64,000 bases of DNA, taken from an uncultured Erythrobacter sp. GTDB lineage: Bacteria > Pseudomonadota > Alphaproteobacteria > Sphingomonadales > Sphingomonadaceae. Under the pieces are notes generated by a model. That model searched no databases, was not told the origin of the DNA, and saw only the letters and a program-made list of their open reading frames with translations. Position 1 is the stretch's first letter; the number at the start of each line of letters is the position of its first letter. Both the position numbers and the translations under genes were made by a program. The stretch lies in NCBI GenBank assembly GCA_947488085.1, contig CANKYI010000001.1:2489928-2553927 (forward strand), written 5' to 3'. Shown here one piece after another: positions 16,493 to 25,946 of the stretch.

Positions 16493-18319
16493 TCAATCTG
16501 TGAATTGTTGGTCGGCGAGGCGCGCATAGAGCCCCCCGCCAGAAACCAATTCCCTATGTGTCCCGCTCTCGACGATACGCCCTTTGTCCATGACGATAAT
16601 CCGGTCAGCGTTCCGAATTAGCCGAAAGCGATGCGCGATGGCGAGTGTTGTCCGACCACGAGATGCTCGCTCGATCGCTCGTTGCACATACAGCTCACTT
16701 TCGGCATCGAGTACGCTGGTAACTTCGTCAAAGAGCAATATCGAAGCATCGCGAACGAGCGAACGAGCGAGAGCTATTCGCTGACGCTGACCTCCGGATA
16801 GGGCCCGGCCTTTCTCTCCTAACAGAGTGTCCAGACCGTCTTTATCACGCAAAAACTCCCAGGCCTCAGCGTGCTGCGCCGCTAGCATTATCTGCTGATC
16901 GTCGGCTTGCGCATTTCCGAAGGCGATGTTTTCCCGAGCTGAGCCGGTAATCAGTGTGGAATTCTGAGGCGCATATGCGAACTTTGCTCTCCAATCGTTC
17001 GGACAAACCGAAGCTGCCGAAATCCCATCGAGGCTTATCGTTCCTTGCTGGACGTCATAGAGGCGAAGGGCCAAGCGAAAGACTGTGGATTTACCCGCGC
17101 CAGAAGGGCCGACCAGAGCAACGAATTCCCCTGGTGCGATCTTCAGTTCAAAATCACTCAGAACCGGCGCACTGCCCTCATCATACGCGAATGTCACTTT
17201 ATCAAAGCATAGTTCACCTCGTGGCCTCGAAGGGAGCGTGACGGGGTTTGCTGGTGCTTTGATGCGAGACCCTGCCGAGAACACCTCTGCAGCGCGATCC
17301 AAAGCCCCGACAGTACGCATCGTTTCGCCGTACATTTGAGCAAGGACGGCTACACCCAGACCAGCCAAAAGCGTGTAGAGAATCATCGAAGCAAGCTGAC
17401 CACCGCTTATGGTGTTCTCAGCGACCAATTGAGTGCCCCACCAGACAATTCCGACAATTCCGACTGCAAAAACGACCGACACGAGGATCATCATACCTGC
17501 ACGAGCGAGATTTCGAGACATCGCCGATTTGAATGTAGCCTCAACAGAAGCGCCAAACATATTCCGCCAGCTGGCCTCCTGACCGTACGCCTGAACCAAC
17601 TCGATCATGTCTAAAGCTTCCGCACTTTCCGCACCAGCCTCCGCCAATTTCGCTTGTGCGCGAGCGGACATAGTACGGATTGTTCGACCAAGAAGAAGGG
17701 GAGGTGCGATCATCAAAGGCAGCACGAGCAATAACAGCCCCCCTAACTGCCAACTGACCACGAACATCATCACGAGCGCGCCTAGTGTATTCAGCATCGT
17801 CCGCAGCGCCAGAGCTGCCCAAGATCCCAAAAAAATCTCGATTAGCGTCGTGTCGGCTGTGAGGCGGGAAACCGCGTCTCCGGATCGCATATTTGAATGA
17901 AATAGCGGCGAGAGGCTCAACATATGCGTATACAGGTCTATGCGAACATCAGCAGCGACGCGTTCTCCCAATCGAGACGCTAAATAGACCCTCAGTGCAC
18001 CAATCAATCCGAGTACCAAGACCACAACGAAAAGCAGGAAGAATTTGTCGTTCAGCTCGGAGAGGGGCAGTCCGCTTTCCAACGCGCCAGCAAGGAATGC
18101 ATCGAATGCTTCCCCGAGAAGCAGCGGAACGCCCAGCAGTGTGACCGCACCGACAAGCAGGACAATCACCAATCCCACAACGGTGAGGTTGTGGCGAAGA
18201 ATGTAGGGCCACAACATGCCGAGCGGCCTGAAGGTCCTCAAGAATGACCGCAAGGAACCAGACTGATATAGAAGACCGGAATTGGCTGCGGTACCACTAT
18301 CCTTCGTTGAGTGGGTCAA
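16493..18319 (-). CDS. ABC transporter, fused membrane and ATPase domains (MsbA-like exporter)
   Basis: A 608-residue half-transporter that should dimerise. Residues about 30-330 hold six membrane helices. The ATPase domain has Walker A GPSGAGKST, signature LSGGQRQRI, Walker B ILLFDEVTSVLD and the H-loop His in AIAHRF. All catalytic residues are present. The only start in the frame is a TTG at 18319. MsbA-like exporters move lipids, glycolipids or peptides outwards. No separate Wzx flippase is visible, so this is the best candidate for exporting the locus product. It is convergent with the PhyH gene and lies just downstream of the radical SAM gene in the same direction. Confidence 0.92.
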   Translation of the reverse strand: MTHSTKDSGTAANSGLLYQSGSLRSFLRTFRPLGMLWPYILRHNLTVVGLVIVLLVGAVTLLGVPLLLGEAFDAFLAGALESGLPLSELNDKFFLLFVVVLVLGLIGALRVYLASRLGERVAADVRIDLYTHMLSLSPLFHSNMRSGDAVSRLTADTTLIEIFLGSWAALALRTMLNTLGALVMMFVVSWQLGGLLLLVLPLMIAPPLLLGRTIRTMSARAQAKLAEAGAESAEALDMIELVQAYGQEASWRNMFGASVEATFKSAMSRNLARAGMMILVSVVFAVGIVGIVWWGTQLVAENTISGGQLASMILYTLLAGLGVAVLAQMYGETMRTVGALDRAAEVFSAGSRIKAPANPVTLPSRPRGELCFDKVTFAYDEGSAPVLSDFELKIAPGEFVALVGPSGAGKSTVFRLALRLYDVQQGTISLDGISAASVCPNDWRAKFAYAPQNSTLITGSARENIAFGNAQADDQQIMLAAQHAEAWEFLRDKDGLDTLLGEKGRALSGGQRQRIALARSLVRDASILLFDEVTSVLDAESELYVQRAIERASRGRTTLAIAHRFRLIRNADRIIVMDKGRIVESGTHRELVSGGGLYARLADQQFTD

Positions 18320-18415
18320 CCCAGTTCAACCGCGGAGACTTGTGTGGCAGTCGACCTTCGGTTTGCGGATGGCGAAGGTCGCACTACGCCAATTGAATGG
18401 TGTGAGCCGTTCGCA

Positions 18416-19501
18416 TTAGGTGAAATCGGCGTAGGCATTGTTCAATCGCGACAAAGTGACATTCAACGCTTCGTCCTTTCGATCGCAGATTCGGCATCCC
18501 ATTTCGCTATCCACGTCCTTTTCGAACATCTTGGCCCGCGCCTCGCCCTCCAGAATGTCTTTTAGACTTTGGTCGCGAATGTTCCCAATAACAAGACTGC
18601 GATAATTCGACACGGCAACCTGCGGGCAGGGGAAAACATTCCCTGATTTATCGATTGTGACCTGAAAGTGCTGTGCCCAACAGCGCGAAAAGCAAGGAGT
18701 GCGCGCGCGCGCAGATGTTTCGGTCAAGATACGGACTTTGTTGTTGTCTCGGAACTTATCCTGCAGCCGTGTCAGTGTCTCACCGGGATTCGTTGACATC
18801 TCTCCGGGCGAGCAGCCGTCGTTACGATTTTGCGGCAAGGAAAATCGCAGCAAGTCTGCATCGGACCCGAAAAGTTCGACAGCGGCTGCTATCGTGTCTT
18901 GATGTGCCGTATCGTCGAATAACAGAAACGAACCACGGATCTGAGTATTTGACCCTGCGGCATCACGGGCTGACCTAAGACGTTCAAGTCCTTCACAAAC
19001 ACTATCGAAGTACGTAGCGCCCGAAGAGCCTCTGGCCGCCCCCTTGTTGCTCGATGTAAGGCCGTGCTTGGCCATGTAATCTTCCTTCGTAACGCTGTCG
19101 AGCGACACCGTTACGAACGTAAAGCCTCCTGGCTCGACCAGCGCCTCACATGTCTCGTCATTGAGGCGATAACCTTTGGTATACACGCCCAGAGTGAGGC
19201 CACGTTTCCTGACTGCTCGGATGATACCGGCTGCATTGGGGTGAGTTAACGGCTCGGTTGTTATGCCCGAAACTATGACCGTTGGTTTCGCTCTTTCGAT
19301 ACTGGCCAGTGCTTGGTCGATTTCCTCGGCAGTCAAGGCGCCGCCTTTCACAGGAAATTGCCCATGGCCATAGCAATGAGGACATTGATACAGATCGCAG
19401 TGGACACCCGGATGGAACTCGATCTGAAGAGGGGACGCGGGCTCATGAGCCAAAGCCAATCGGTACAGCAGGTGGCTGGAATAATCGAACGTATCCACCA
19501 T
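18416..19501 (-). CDS. Radical SAM protein with SPASM-like C-terminus and CX4CX2C motif
   Basis: The N-terminal cluster site reads HCDLYQCPHCYG: three cysteines at 35, 40 and 43 in a CX4CX2C spacing instead of the usual CX3CX2C. The C-terminal region has CFSRC, FPCPQ and CRICDR, a SPASM-type set of cysteines that would hold auxiliary iron-sulfur clusters, with the typical sentence VFPCPQ...IGNIRDQSLKDI. SPASM proteins modify peptides, sugars or other substrates by radical chemistry. No short precursor-peptide gene was seen nearby. AGGAGG overlaps the stop of the upstream epimerase gene, so the two are co-translated. Starts at ATG 19501 or GTG 19498 are possible. The substrate is unknown, perhaps a sugar intermediate. 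Confidence 0.85.
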   Translation of the reverse strand: MVDTFDYSSHLLYRLALAHEPASPLQIEFHPGVHCDLYQCPHCYGHGQFPVKGGALTAEEIDQALASIERAKPTVIVSGITTEPLTHPNAAGIIRAVRKRGLTLGVYTKGYRLNDETCEALVEPGGFTFVTVSLDSVTKEDYMAKHGLTSSNKGAARGSSGATYFDSVCEGLERLRSARDAAGSNTQIRGSFLLFDDTAHQDTIAAAVELFGSDADLLRFSLPQNRNDGCSPGEMSTNPGETLTRLQDKFRDNNKVRILTETSARARTPCFSRCWAQHFQVTIDKSGNVFPCPQVAVSNYRSLVIGNIRDQSLKDILEGEARAKMFEKDVDSEMGCRICDRKDEALNVTLSRLNNAYADFT

Positions 19502-19507
19502 CACCTC

Positions 19508-20440
19508 CTATTGCCGCGCGTCAGCTTGGGACTTGTTCGGCAGGTACCATTCTAAAGTTTTGGCAATGCCTTCTTCGAGCGAAAGTGGGGGGCTTACGTC
19601 CAGGGCTGCATGCAATCGGTCAACCACCGAGACTTTGCGTTGAGTGCCATTCGGCAAAGAAGGGTCCCAATGCGTTTCACCTTTAAAGTCGAGTTGGGAT
19701 GCGATGACCTCTGCCAACTGCTTGATCGTGTGACCGATCCCGGTTCCGGCATTCAAAATCCGCACTCCATCAGGGTCTGATTCGACTGCAGCAACAATGA
19801 TGTCGGCGAGGTCATCAATGTATAAGAATTCCCGCATCGGCGTGCCATCACCCATCAGATAGACATCTTCGCCCGCTTCAATTGCGTCCGTGTATTTTCT
19901 GATAAGCGCAGCGACAACATGAGACCGCTCAATCGTGTAGACGTCGCCTGGACCGTAAAGATTGGCGCATATCAAGTGAGTGCCGGGCAGCGCTCGACTT
20001 TGCCAATACACCTGGTGGGCGATTACCATGCCCAGCTTCGTAAAGCCGTGACATGCCACTGTTTCGTGGAGTGGCCCAGTGAACAGGTCATCCTCAGTGA
20101 AGTCTTTGTCGATATATCCAGGGTAAGAACAAGCACTGCCAATCGTGACAAGGTGCTTTGGCGACAAAGCTTCACAATATTCGAAGACGTTAGTGTTTAT
20201 TCGCGTATTCGTCGCGAGAATTCGATGAGAATTTTCAATGTCAAACGGCATGCCTCCATACAGAGCAGCCGCGTGAATCACGACATCAACCCCCTCGTGC
20301 TCAGGTAAAGGCTGCGCCGGATTCTTGGTTAGATCGAGATCTGTGCTTCTCGGAGCCAGAATTGTGTGGCCGCGAGATTTTAATTTGGGCAACAAGCGGC
20401 CGCCCAAGAATCCGGAACCTCCGAAAATCAGAATTCTCAA
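19508..20440 (-). CDS. NAD-dependent epimerase/dehydratase, GDP-fucose synthase-like, with altered catalytic Tyr
   Basis: An extended short-chain dehydrogenase with the NAD site GGSGFLG (7-13), the AAALYGG block, a serine motif GSACSYPG (101-108) and the substrate-domain features of GDP-L-fucose synthase and related sugar-nucleotide epimerases. In the expected YxxxK motif the lysine is Lys135, but the Tyr four residues before is His131 (CHGFTK). That should change or abolish the usual proton transfer unless His substitutes. It ends directly before the radical SAM gene. It probably makes or modifies a nucleotide sugar for the glycosyltransferases nearby; the precise reaction is uncertain. Confidence 0.85.
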   Translation of the reverse strand: MRILIFGGSGFLGGRLLPKLKSRGHTILAPRSTDLDLTKNPAQPLPEHEGVDVVIHAAALYGGMPFDIENSHRILATNTRINTNVFEYCEALSPKHLVTIGSACSYPGYIDKDFTEDDLFTGPLHETVACHGFTKLGMVIAHQVYWQSRALPGTHLICANLYGPGDVYTIERSHVVAALIRKYTDAIEAGEDVYLMGDGTPMREFLYIDDLADIIVAAVESDPDGVRILNAGTGIGHTIKQLAEVIASQLDFKGETHWDPSLPNGTQRKVSVVDRLHAALDVSPPLSLEEGIAKTLEWYLPNKSQADARQ

Positions 20441-20772
20441 GTCACTCCTCCCATTCTGCGGCTTACTGACGGCCGCGACTCAATCGCGGTATCGCCATCG
20501 AGTAAAGGTAGAATTTCATTACAAGATAAATGACCTGAGACGCAGTGTACTTAGGTTATGAATCAAATCAAGCTATGGATTCGAATATTAAAAGAGAGAG
20601 AATTTGACTTTCAAGCACCGGACCTGATTCCACCTGTTCGCAAAACCTCAGTCTATCCAGTGTCACGCGCGATGCAAAAATCCGGTTTTCGCAACAAAGG
20701 TTTTACCGGTTGGCAACCCCGGAAGTATTCAAACCATCAAAACAAATCTGCGTTTGCCTGATCCATGATATC
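20441..20772. other. Intergenic region upstream of the epimerase-radical SAM pair
   Basis: About 330 bases. It should contain the leftward promoter of the epimerase operon. A 67-codon forward reading frame at 20558-20761 has no ribosome site or family features and was not accepted. No terminator or repeat was identified. Confidence 0.35.
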
Positions 20773-21714
20773 TCATGCCAGTTGTCCAACAAGCCGCCGC
20801 CTCAAATACCGTCCGCCCTCAAGAACCATCCCCGCGATTGTTGCCCCCTGCCAAACAGCTAACAGCGATAGAATCTTCCACCCCGCAATTTGCGGATTTC
20901 GTTCGCGAATAAAGCTGAGAAAAGAGGCCAACCGCAAGTGGAACTTGATAGTGCTGCAGAGAGAACCTGGTCGACGAGAACGACGCAACTGATGGAACCG
21001 GAACGCTCCACGACCATAGCGCACATACATAGCGACATACTTCCGAAAGCCCATGCCATGCTCATGCACGACGATGGCCTTGTGAACCGGAATCATAGTG
21101 TGGCCGAGTATTGCCAGTCGGTCACATAAATCACGGTCCTCCGCCGCTTTGAACGCGACATCAAATCCGCGAGCAGTCTCGAATGCCGACTTTGTCATAG
21201 CCAAATTGTTTGCTCCGAAGACAAATGCCTCGCGGGAGTCAGAATTGCTAATGTAGACCAAGTCTACGATGGATTGGCTCACGGTCGAATAGAGATTGTG
21301 GGGAAGGCCATTGAGCACCATCCCGCCCACGACTGAATTAGGGTGGTCTTCCAAAGCCTGCAGGATGGTCGAAAGCCAATCCTTGCTTGGTCGACAATCA
21401 TCGTCGGTAAAGGCAATGAACTCTCCTGCGGCAACGGATACACCGAGATTTCGAGCTGCTGATGGTCCACTGTTCGACTGTCGGAAATAGCGAATGTTGA
21501 CCTCATCGGAAAAGCTTGCCGCAACGTCTCTTACGGGCGGGTCACTTCCATCATCGACCACGATCACCTCGAATTCGGCCTCGTCTAAATCCTGATCGGC
21601 CAACGCTGTTAGACAGCGTCGTAACGCAGAAGGCCGGCCAAAAGTCGCGATCACAACGGATATGCGAGTTTTGGCTTGGCTGTCCGAGCAAGTCGCATCG
21701 TTTGAGCGGATCAT
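20773..21714 (-). CDS. Glycosyltransferase family 2
   Basis: A 313-residue GT2 enzyme: VVIATFGRPSALRRCL at the nucleotide site, VVDDGSDPP, and the catalytic-metal block FTDDDCRPSKDWL (about 107-119). A basic segment near 250-275 and a hydrophobic C-terminal helix suggest attachment to the inner face of the membrane. It is in the same direction as, and 26 bases downstream of, the DUF6473 gene. The donor sugar cannot be predicted. Confidence 0.88.
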   Translation of the reverse strand: MIRSNDATCSDSQAKTRISVVIATFGRPSALRRCLTALADQDLDEAEFEVIVVDDGSDPPVRDVAASFSDEVNIRYFRQSNSGPSAARNLGVSVAAGEFIAFTDDDCRPSKDWLSTILQALEDHPNSVVGGMVLNGLPHNLYSTVSQSIVDLVYISNSDSREAFVFGANNLAMTKSAFETARGFDVAFKAAEDRDLCDRLAILGHTMIPVHKAIVVHEHGMGFRKYVAMYVRYGRGAFRFHQLRRSRRPGSLCSTIKFHLRLASFLSFIRERNPQIAGWKILSLLAVWQGATIAGMVLEGGRYLRRRLVGQLA

Positions 21715-21740
21715 ATCAGGGCCACCATTGAGCTACGTCA

Positions 21741-22598
21741 TCAATTGAGCAAATCACGACATACAGGGATCAGCGAATTCGCCGCCACACGATGCATGGC
21801 ATCGCTGGGATAGTAGTTGTTCCAGCGCGCGCGCGCGCCACGCCAAGTAATGTCAGGAAGTCCGCGGCTAGTGACGCATTCCACATATTGATCACAATGC
21901 GGGATGATCTTGTTAAGGGTTGCTCGATCGATAAAGTGAGGAAAGCAGCCGCATCTGAGCTCAAATTCTGGCAGTGTTCCGAGTGTTGCACCCCCGCGCT
22001 TTATCACATCCAACATTCCGTGTGCGCTCCAAAGGTCTGGATGGGGTAGATCGGGTGATCGCACGGCAAACCAAAAGAGAATCTTAGGCGGCGTTATCAA
22101 ATCGAGAAATGAAGACATTTCTGCGACGTAGAAGCGTCGCGCGTCATCGAGCAAAGAGCCAACGTCAATGTCTTGTTTTCGCTTTAGCAGCGCATCGTAA
22201 AAAGCCTCCGCCGTCTGAGGAGGCGTGGCGTCACTGGTGGCGGATATGCACCCCCCATCCAAGACTTGGAAATAGGAGTTCGATACCGACCGGCCCGACA
22301 TTACCTGCACCACCGCGACCGAGCATTGATTGATTGCGGAGAGCATTTCTTCTTCTTGAGAAAAGAAGCTCGGTCCTTTGCCGCCAACGCCGAGATTGAG
22401 CACCTCTGTGCCTACATTCTGCCCAACGATCGACGGAAACGATTTAGTAGCGAGCCTCCCAAAAGTCTGCGCAGCGCCGATGAAAGCAATTGTTGGTTTG
22501 GATAGATTAGGAGCGGGCCCCCGCAAATTCTCACCAAATAACGGATAGATGTCGTAGTCGAAGAAGCCCTCGTCCCATTCTTGGTACTTCTGCGGCAT
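21741..22598 (-). CDS. DUF6473 family protein of glycan loci
   Basis: A 285-residue protein containing FIGAAQTFGRLATKSFP (about 38-54) and LNLGVGGKGPSFF (about 67-79), the hallmark blocks of DUF6473, a family seen beside sulfotransferases and glycosyltransferases. The second block recalls the GN/GG turn of SGNH-like esterases, but a classical GDSL serine is not evident. The function is unknown; a role in modifying or recognising the glycan is inferred from neighbours. It lies between the FAD oxidoreductase and a GT2, all leftward with short gaps. Confidence 0.7.
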   Translation of the reverse strand: MPQKYQEWDEGFFDYDIYPLFGENLRGPAPNLSKPTIAFIGAAQTFGRLATKSFPSIVGQNVGTEVLNLGVGGKGPSFFSQEEEMLSAINQCSVAVVQVMSGRSVSNSYFQVLDGGCISATSDATPPQTAEAFYDALLKRKQDIDVGSLLDDARRFYVAEMSSFLDLITPPKILFWFAVRSPDLPHPDLWSAHGMLDVIKRGGATLGTLPEFELRCGCFPHFIDRATLNKIIPHCDQYVECVTSRGLPDITWRGARARWNNYYPSDAMHRVAANSLIPVCRDLLN

Positions 22599-22625
22599 CG
22601 CTACGTCCCTTCGTCTTGCCCCGGG

Positions 22626-24107
22626 TTACTCTGCTGGGTTGAGCCTCTGAGGGTGCAGTCTGTCGTCTTTTGTTACTTTGGCGTATTCCTCGTGATATTC
22701 GCCTTCCGTGTTGACACCCCAGCTGTCGAATTCGTTTTCACCAAGCATGTTCCTGACTGCATAGATGCCAGTTAGCATGGAATGATCCTGATTATTGTAT
22801 CTGTGCTGTCCATTCCTGCCGATCGAGTCCAAATTTCCGAAGCGCTTTAGATATGTTTGGATTGTCGAGACGGACTGCGCATAATCGCTGTCATAGACTG
22901 GATACGCACGAGGCATCCTAAAGACGCAGCCATCCACGACATCACGTTCTGAGCACAGCCCAAGAGCCTGCAATTCACGACTCGCCCTCTCGATCCATAC
23001 CGAGTCCGGTGCGCCCCAAAGCTCATCTTCATCAGCAACCAGAAAGTACTCGAGCCCCAGACAGGTCATCTCAGGGTCAGGAACCATCTCTGGACTCCAA
23101 TTTTTGAAATTCTGGATTCTGCCGACCAACACGCTTGGTTCATGCACATAAATCCACTGATCGGAGAAAATCTGCTTTTTGTTGATGATAAGGGCTACCG
23201 TCAGAAAATCTCGATAGCGCAGCTTGTCGCATGCACTTATGATATTTTCGGGAGGCTCCGGGCTCAGCCTTTTAACCAGATGCTGCAGCGGCATCGAGGA
23301 GAGGAAATATGTCCCTTCAACCCTCTGCTGATTGCCTGATCCATCTGCAATATCAACGCTGGTAATGCTGTTGTCGTCATGATTCAATTGGACGACTTCA
23401 TGCCTAAGATGCGTCTGGATATTTGCCTGAGCGACAAGATCCTCAAACTTCTCCCACATCATGCCGGGACCCAGTCGTGGATAGGAGAATTCTTCGATCA
23501 AGCTGGTAACGACATCACCTTTTCGGGCCCCAAAGAGCGCATTTCTCAATGCCTCCAATAGATCCAGATTCTTGATCCGCTGCGCAGCCCACTCAGCGTC
23601 AATCTCAGAGCAAGGCATGCCCCAAACTTTCTCCGTGTAGCTTTTGAAGAAAATCTCGAACAATCGCCGCCCGAATCTCTTTGTGACCCAATCTTCGAAG
23701 GAGGCTTCTGGAGCGTTAAAGTCGAGCTGAGCCTTTAGATAGCTCAGTAGTATGCGGACAGCTTCAACCGGACCAAGGCCGAATAACGCGTTCTTCGGCT
23801 GTAGTGGGTATGAGAAGAAACGGCCATTAAAGTAGATTCGCGAAATACGCGTTCTAGTAATCATGTCGGCACCAGCGACCTCGTCCCAAATCGCTGCAAC
23901 GCGTTCGCTCTTTGTAAAGAAACGATGCCCACCAATATCGAATCGGTAACCCTTATAGCTTTCGGTTCGGGAAATGCCGCCGACGATATTGTCAGCTTCG
24001 AATAGTTTTGCTGAACAGCCTTGTTTCATTAACTCATATGCCGCGGTAAGCCCGGCTGGCCCTGCGCCAATGATGATCCATTGATCATCTCCATCTGCTC
24101 TTTTCAT
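22626..24107 (-). CDS. FAD-dependent oxidoreductase, UDP-galactopyranose mutase/protoporphyrinogen-oxidase-like fold
   Basis: A flavoprotein beginning at ATG 24107, followed directly by [16 protein letters not shown], the FAD site. The next block, [19 protein letters not shown], and the AYPVYDSDY and [11 protein letters not shown] segments near the C-terminus are typical of the UGM-like/amine-oxidase-fold proteins found in polysaccharide loci. A longer reading frame to 24191 exists but the extra 28 residues precede the Rossmann fold without a ribosome site. It could be a sugar-ring mutase or a dehydrogenase; the substrate is not predictable. It starts a leftward unit with the DUF6473 and GT2 genes. 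Confidence 0.82.
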   Translation of the reverse strand: MKRADGDDQWIIIGAGPAGLTAAYELMKQGCSAKLFEADNIVGGISRTESYKGYRFDIGGHRFFTKSERVAAIWDEVAGADMITRTRISRIYFNGRFFSYPLQPKNALFGLGPVEAVRILLSYLKAQLDFNAPEASFEDWVTKRFGRRLFEIFFKSYTEKVWGMPCSEIDAEWAAQRIKNLDLLEALRNALFGARKGDVVTSLIEEFSYPRLGPGMMWEKFEDLVAQANIQTHLRHEVVQLNHDDNSITSVDIADGSGNQQRVEGTYFLSSMPLQHLVKRLSPEPPENIISACDKLRYRDFLTVALIINKKQIFSDQWIYVHEPSVLVGRIQNFKNWSPEMVPDPEMTCLGLEYFLVADEDELWGAPDSVWIERASRELQALGLCSERDVVDGCVFRMPRAYPVYDSDYAQSVSTIQTYLKRFGNLDSIGRNGQHRYNNQDHSMLTGIYAVRNMLGENEFDSWGVNTEGEYHEEYAKVTKDDRLHPQRLNPAE

Positions 24108-24358
24108 GATGGCGCACTCAAGAAACATCTCCAACACTGCAAACGGCGTATGGTGAATGCAAATTAATGAACTTGAATCCAAATGTGTCAAGTTCTCCAG
24201 CTTTAGAAACGGTAATTTCTATTTGTCGATTTTTCTTACGACTCATATTTCTATGGCAATCATGGGATCGTGAGAAATGAATATCACATTCTAAACTCTT
24301 TCGAATCGCGTCATTTCGTGGCGCATTAGATAATAGCCGCGGTGACATGGAATATGGC

Positions 24359-24583
24359 TCATCTGTTTAACTCAGGAATGGAGTCCGGACAGGTTACTGG
24401 ATCACTTTTGCCAACGACACGGTAGTATCCGGCTTGGGCTGCGGCACGATACTGTTCCACCCAATGACGACCTCCAAGCTTCGGACGACCCACAAATACA
24501 AAATCGGCTGATTCGAGATATCTATACTGAATTTCAATTACAGATATATTGTCACTTGCCAGCTTTGATGAAGTCGTGATATT
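24359..24583 (-). pseudogene. Possible orphan C-terminal gene fragment
   Basis: In the 525-base gap between divergent genes, one reverse frame stays open for 74 codons with no start codon and a protein-like composition, including FVFVGRPKLGGRHW and QYRAAAQAGYYRVVG, then stops at 24359. It may be the remnant of a deleted or displaced gene. The remainder of the gap (24108-24358 and 24584-24632) shows only AT-rich sequence that must contain both divergent promoters. The parent family was not identified. Confidence 0.25.
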
Positions 24584-24632
24584 TCACCATCAGAAGAAGA
24601 AATCGTCTATCTATTGTGGAGAGCGTTTCTTA

Positions 24633-25670
24633 ATGGCAACGGATTTCGATATAAGTGTAATTGTTCCCGTATTTAATGGTGCGGACACTTTGGCGGATTG
24701 TCTTGCGTCAATCCGGAAATCCGAACGCGTAAATATTGAACTGATCGTCATTGACGATGGAAGTTGCGATGACAGCGTTTCTATTGCCCATCAATATGCT
24801 GATATTGTCCTTGAGCATGGCACGAACATGGGGAGGCACGAAGGCCGCTGTAATGGATGGCATCGAGCGACCGCAAATACCGTGGTCAACATCGATCAGG
24901 ACGTAACGATTAAGCCGGAAACGCTCCGGGTCATTGCTAATGTCTTAAGAGATGAACCTGATGTTTGCGCGGTTACTGGGCGTCTTGCAAGTGACCATCC
25001 TCGCGAAGAGTTTTTCAGCGAGTACAAAAATATATACATGAACCATATGTTCGATCACCTCGCGGGTGACGTGACGTTCCTATACGGTTCGATTTTCGCG
25101 ATTAGGAAAACGGCGTTTGAACAGTTTGATCTCGCCGGAGTCGACTTCGCTGCGCATGACACGGCGTGGGGCATTCAGATTTCATCTCGCGGCGGAACTA
25201 TTCGGTTCTTGAAAGATCTCGAGGTCACGCACCTAAAACGCTACTCTTTCGCGTCCTTGGTTGCCAACGATTTTCATATCCCGTTCTGTTGGGCCGAAAT
25301 ATATGTCGCTTTCGGAAAGTGGCGGGAGCTTTTACCTGCTATTCGATCCAAGGCTGGGTTCGCCCACGCGTCGATACGTCAGCTTGGGACCCTATTCATA
25401 TCCGCTGTGCTAATGTTGGCTCTCGTTGCTGTACTGGCTTTCCCCGGAGGCATCTCAGTCGCGGTCTTGTTGGCCCTTACTGTGCTGTGGGCATGGCTTA
25501 GCTGGCCCTTTTTCTCGTTCATTCGCAAGAGGAAGGGTCGCCGATTTGCGATCGGCGCGGTGCTGTTCAGCATCGTCGACAATTTGGTGATGGGAATGGG
25601 AGCCTTGTTTGGCCTCGTGAAGTTCGGGATTACGCGAACTCGTGAACCGGCAAATCAGGCTAGCGCTTAA
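24633..25670 (+). CDS. Membrane-attached glycosyltransferase family 2
   Basis: A 345-residue GT2 with SVIVPVFNGADTL at the nucleotide site, VIDDGSCDDS, and the acidic motif NIDQDVTIK. Two C-terminal membrane helices lie near residues 245-300. ATG 24633 is chosen because it follows GGAGAG at proper spacing; the frame is open 84 bases upstream. Dolichol-phosphate-mannose-synthase-like enzymes share this layout, so it may charge a polyprenyl phosphate or extend a lipid-linked sugar. It is divergent from the FAD oxidoreductase. Confidence 0.87.
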   Translation: MATDFDISVIVPVFNGADTLADCLASIRKSERVNIELIVIDDGSCDDSVSIAHQYADIVLEHGTNMGRHEGRCNGWHRATANTVVNIDQDVTIKPETLRVIANVLRDEPDVCAVTGRLASDHPREEFFSEYKNIYMNHMFDHLAGDVTFLYGSIFAIRKTAFEQFDLAGVDFAAHDTAWGIQISSRGGTIRFLKDLEVTHLKRYSFASLVANDFHIPFCWAEIYVAFGKWRELLPAIRSKAGFAHASIRQLGTLFISAVLMLALVAVLAFPGGISVAVLLALTVLWAWLSWPFFSFIRKRKGRRFAIGAVLFSIVDNLVMGMGALFGLVKFGITRTREPANQASA

Positions 25671-25946
25671 AGTGAGCGCGTGCGCTATTGAACTTCGGAT
25701 CAAACAGGGCAGTCAACAGCCATGAAATTCAGCTTGGTATCCCATACGGAAATGGCTGTCGCCAAACAGATAACCTTTGCTTGCCTTCAATTTTCTTAGA
25801 GAAATCGAAACGACGTCCAAGTTCCTTGTTTTGTGTAGTTGGAGACATCGGTTCATCTAATAATAGAGATAGACTCTAGTCCATTTATTGATACTATTGC
25901 CAAGCAAAACAGTTTTTGGTCTAAATGACAAAAGACAGGCCCGCCG

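Noticed and set aside
18416-20772. RiPP cluster built around the SPASM radical SAM gene
   Set aside because: No short precursor-peptide gene, RRE domain or peptidase was found nearby; the neighbours are sugar enzymes.
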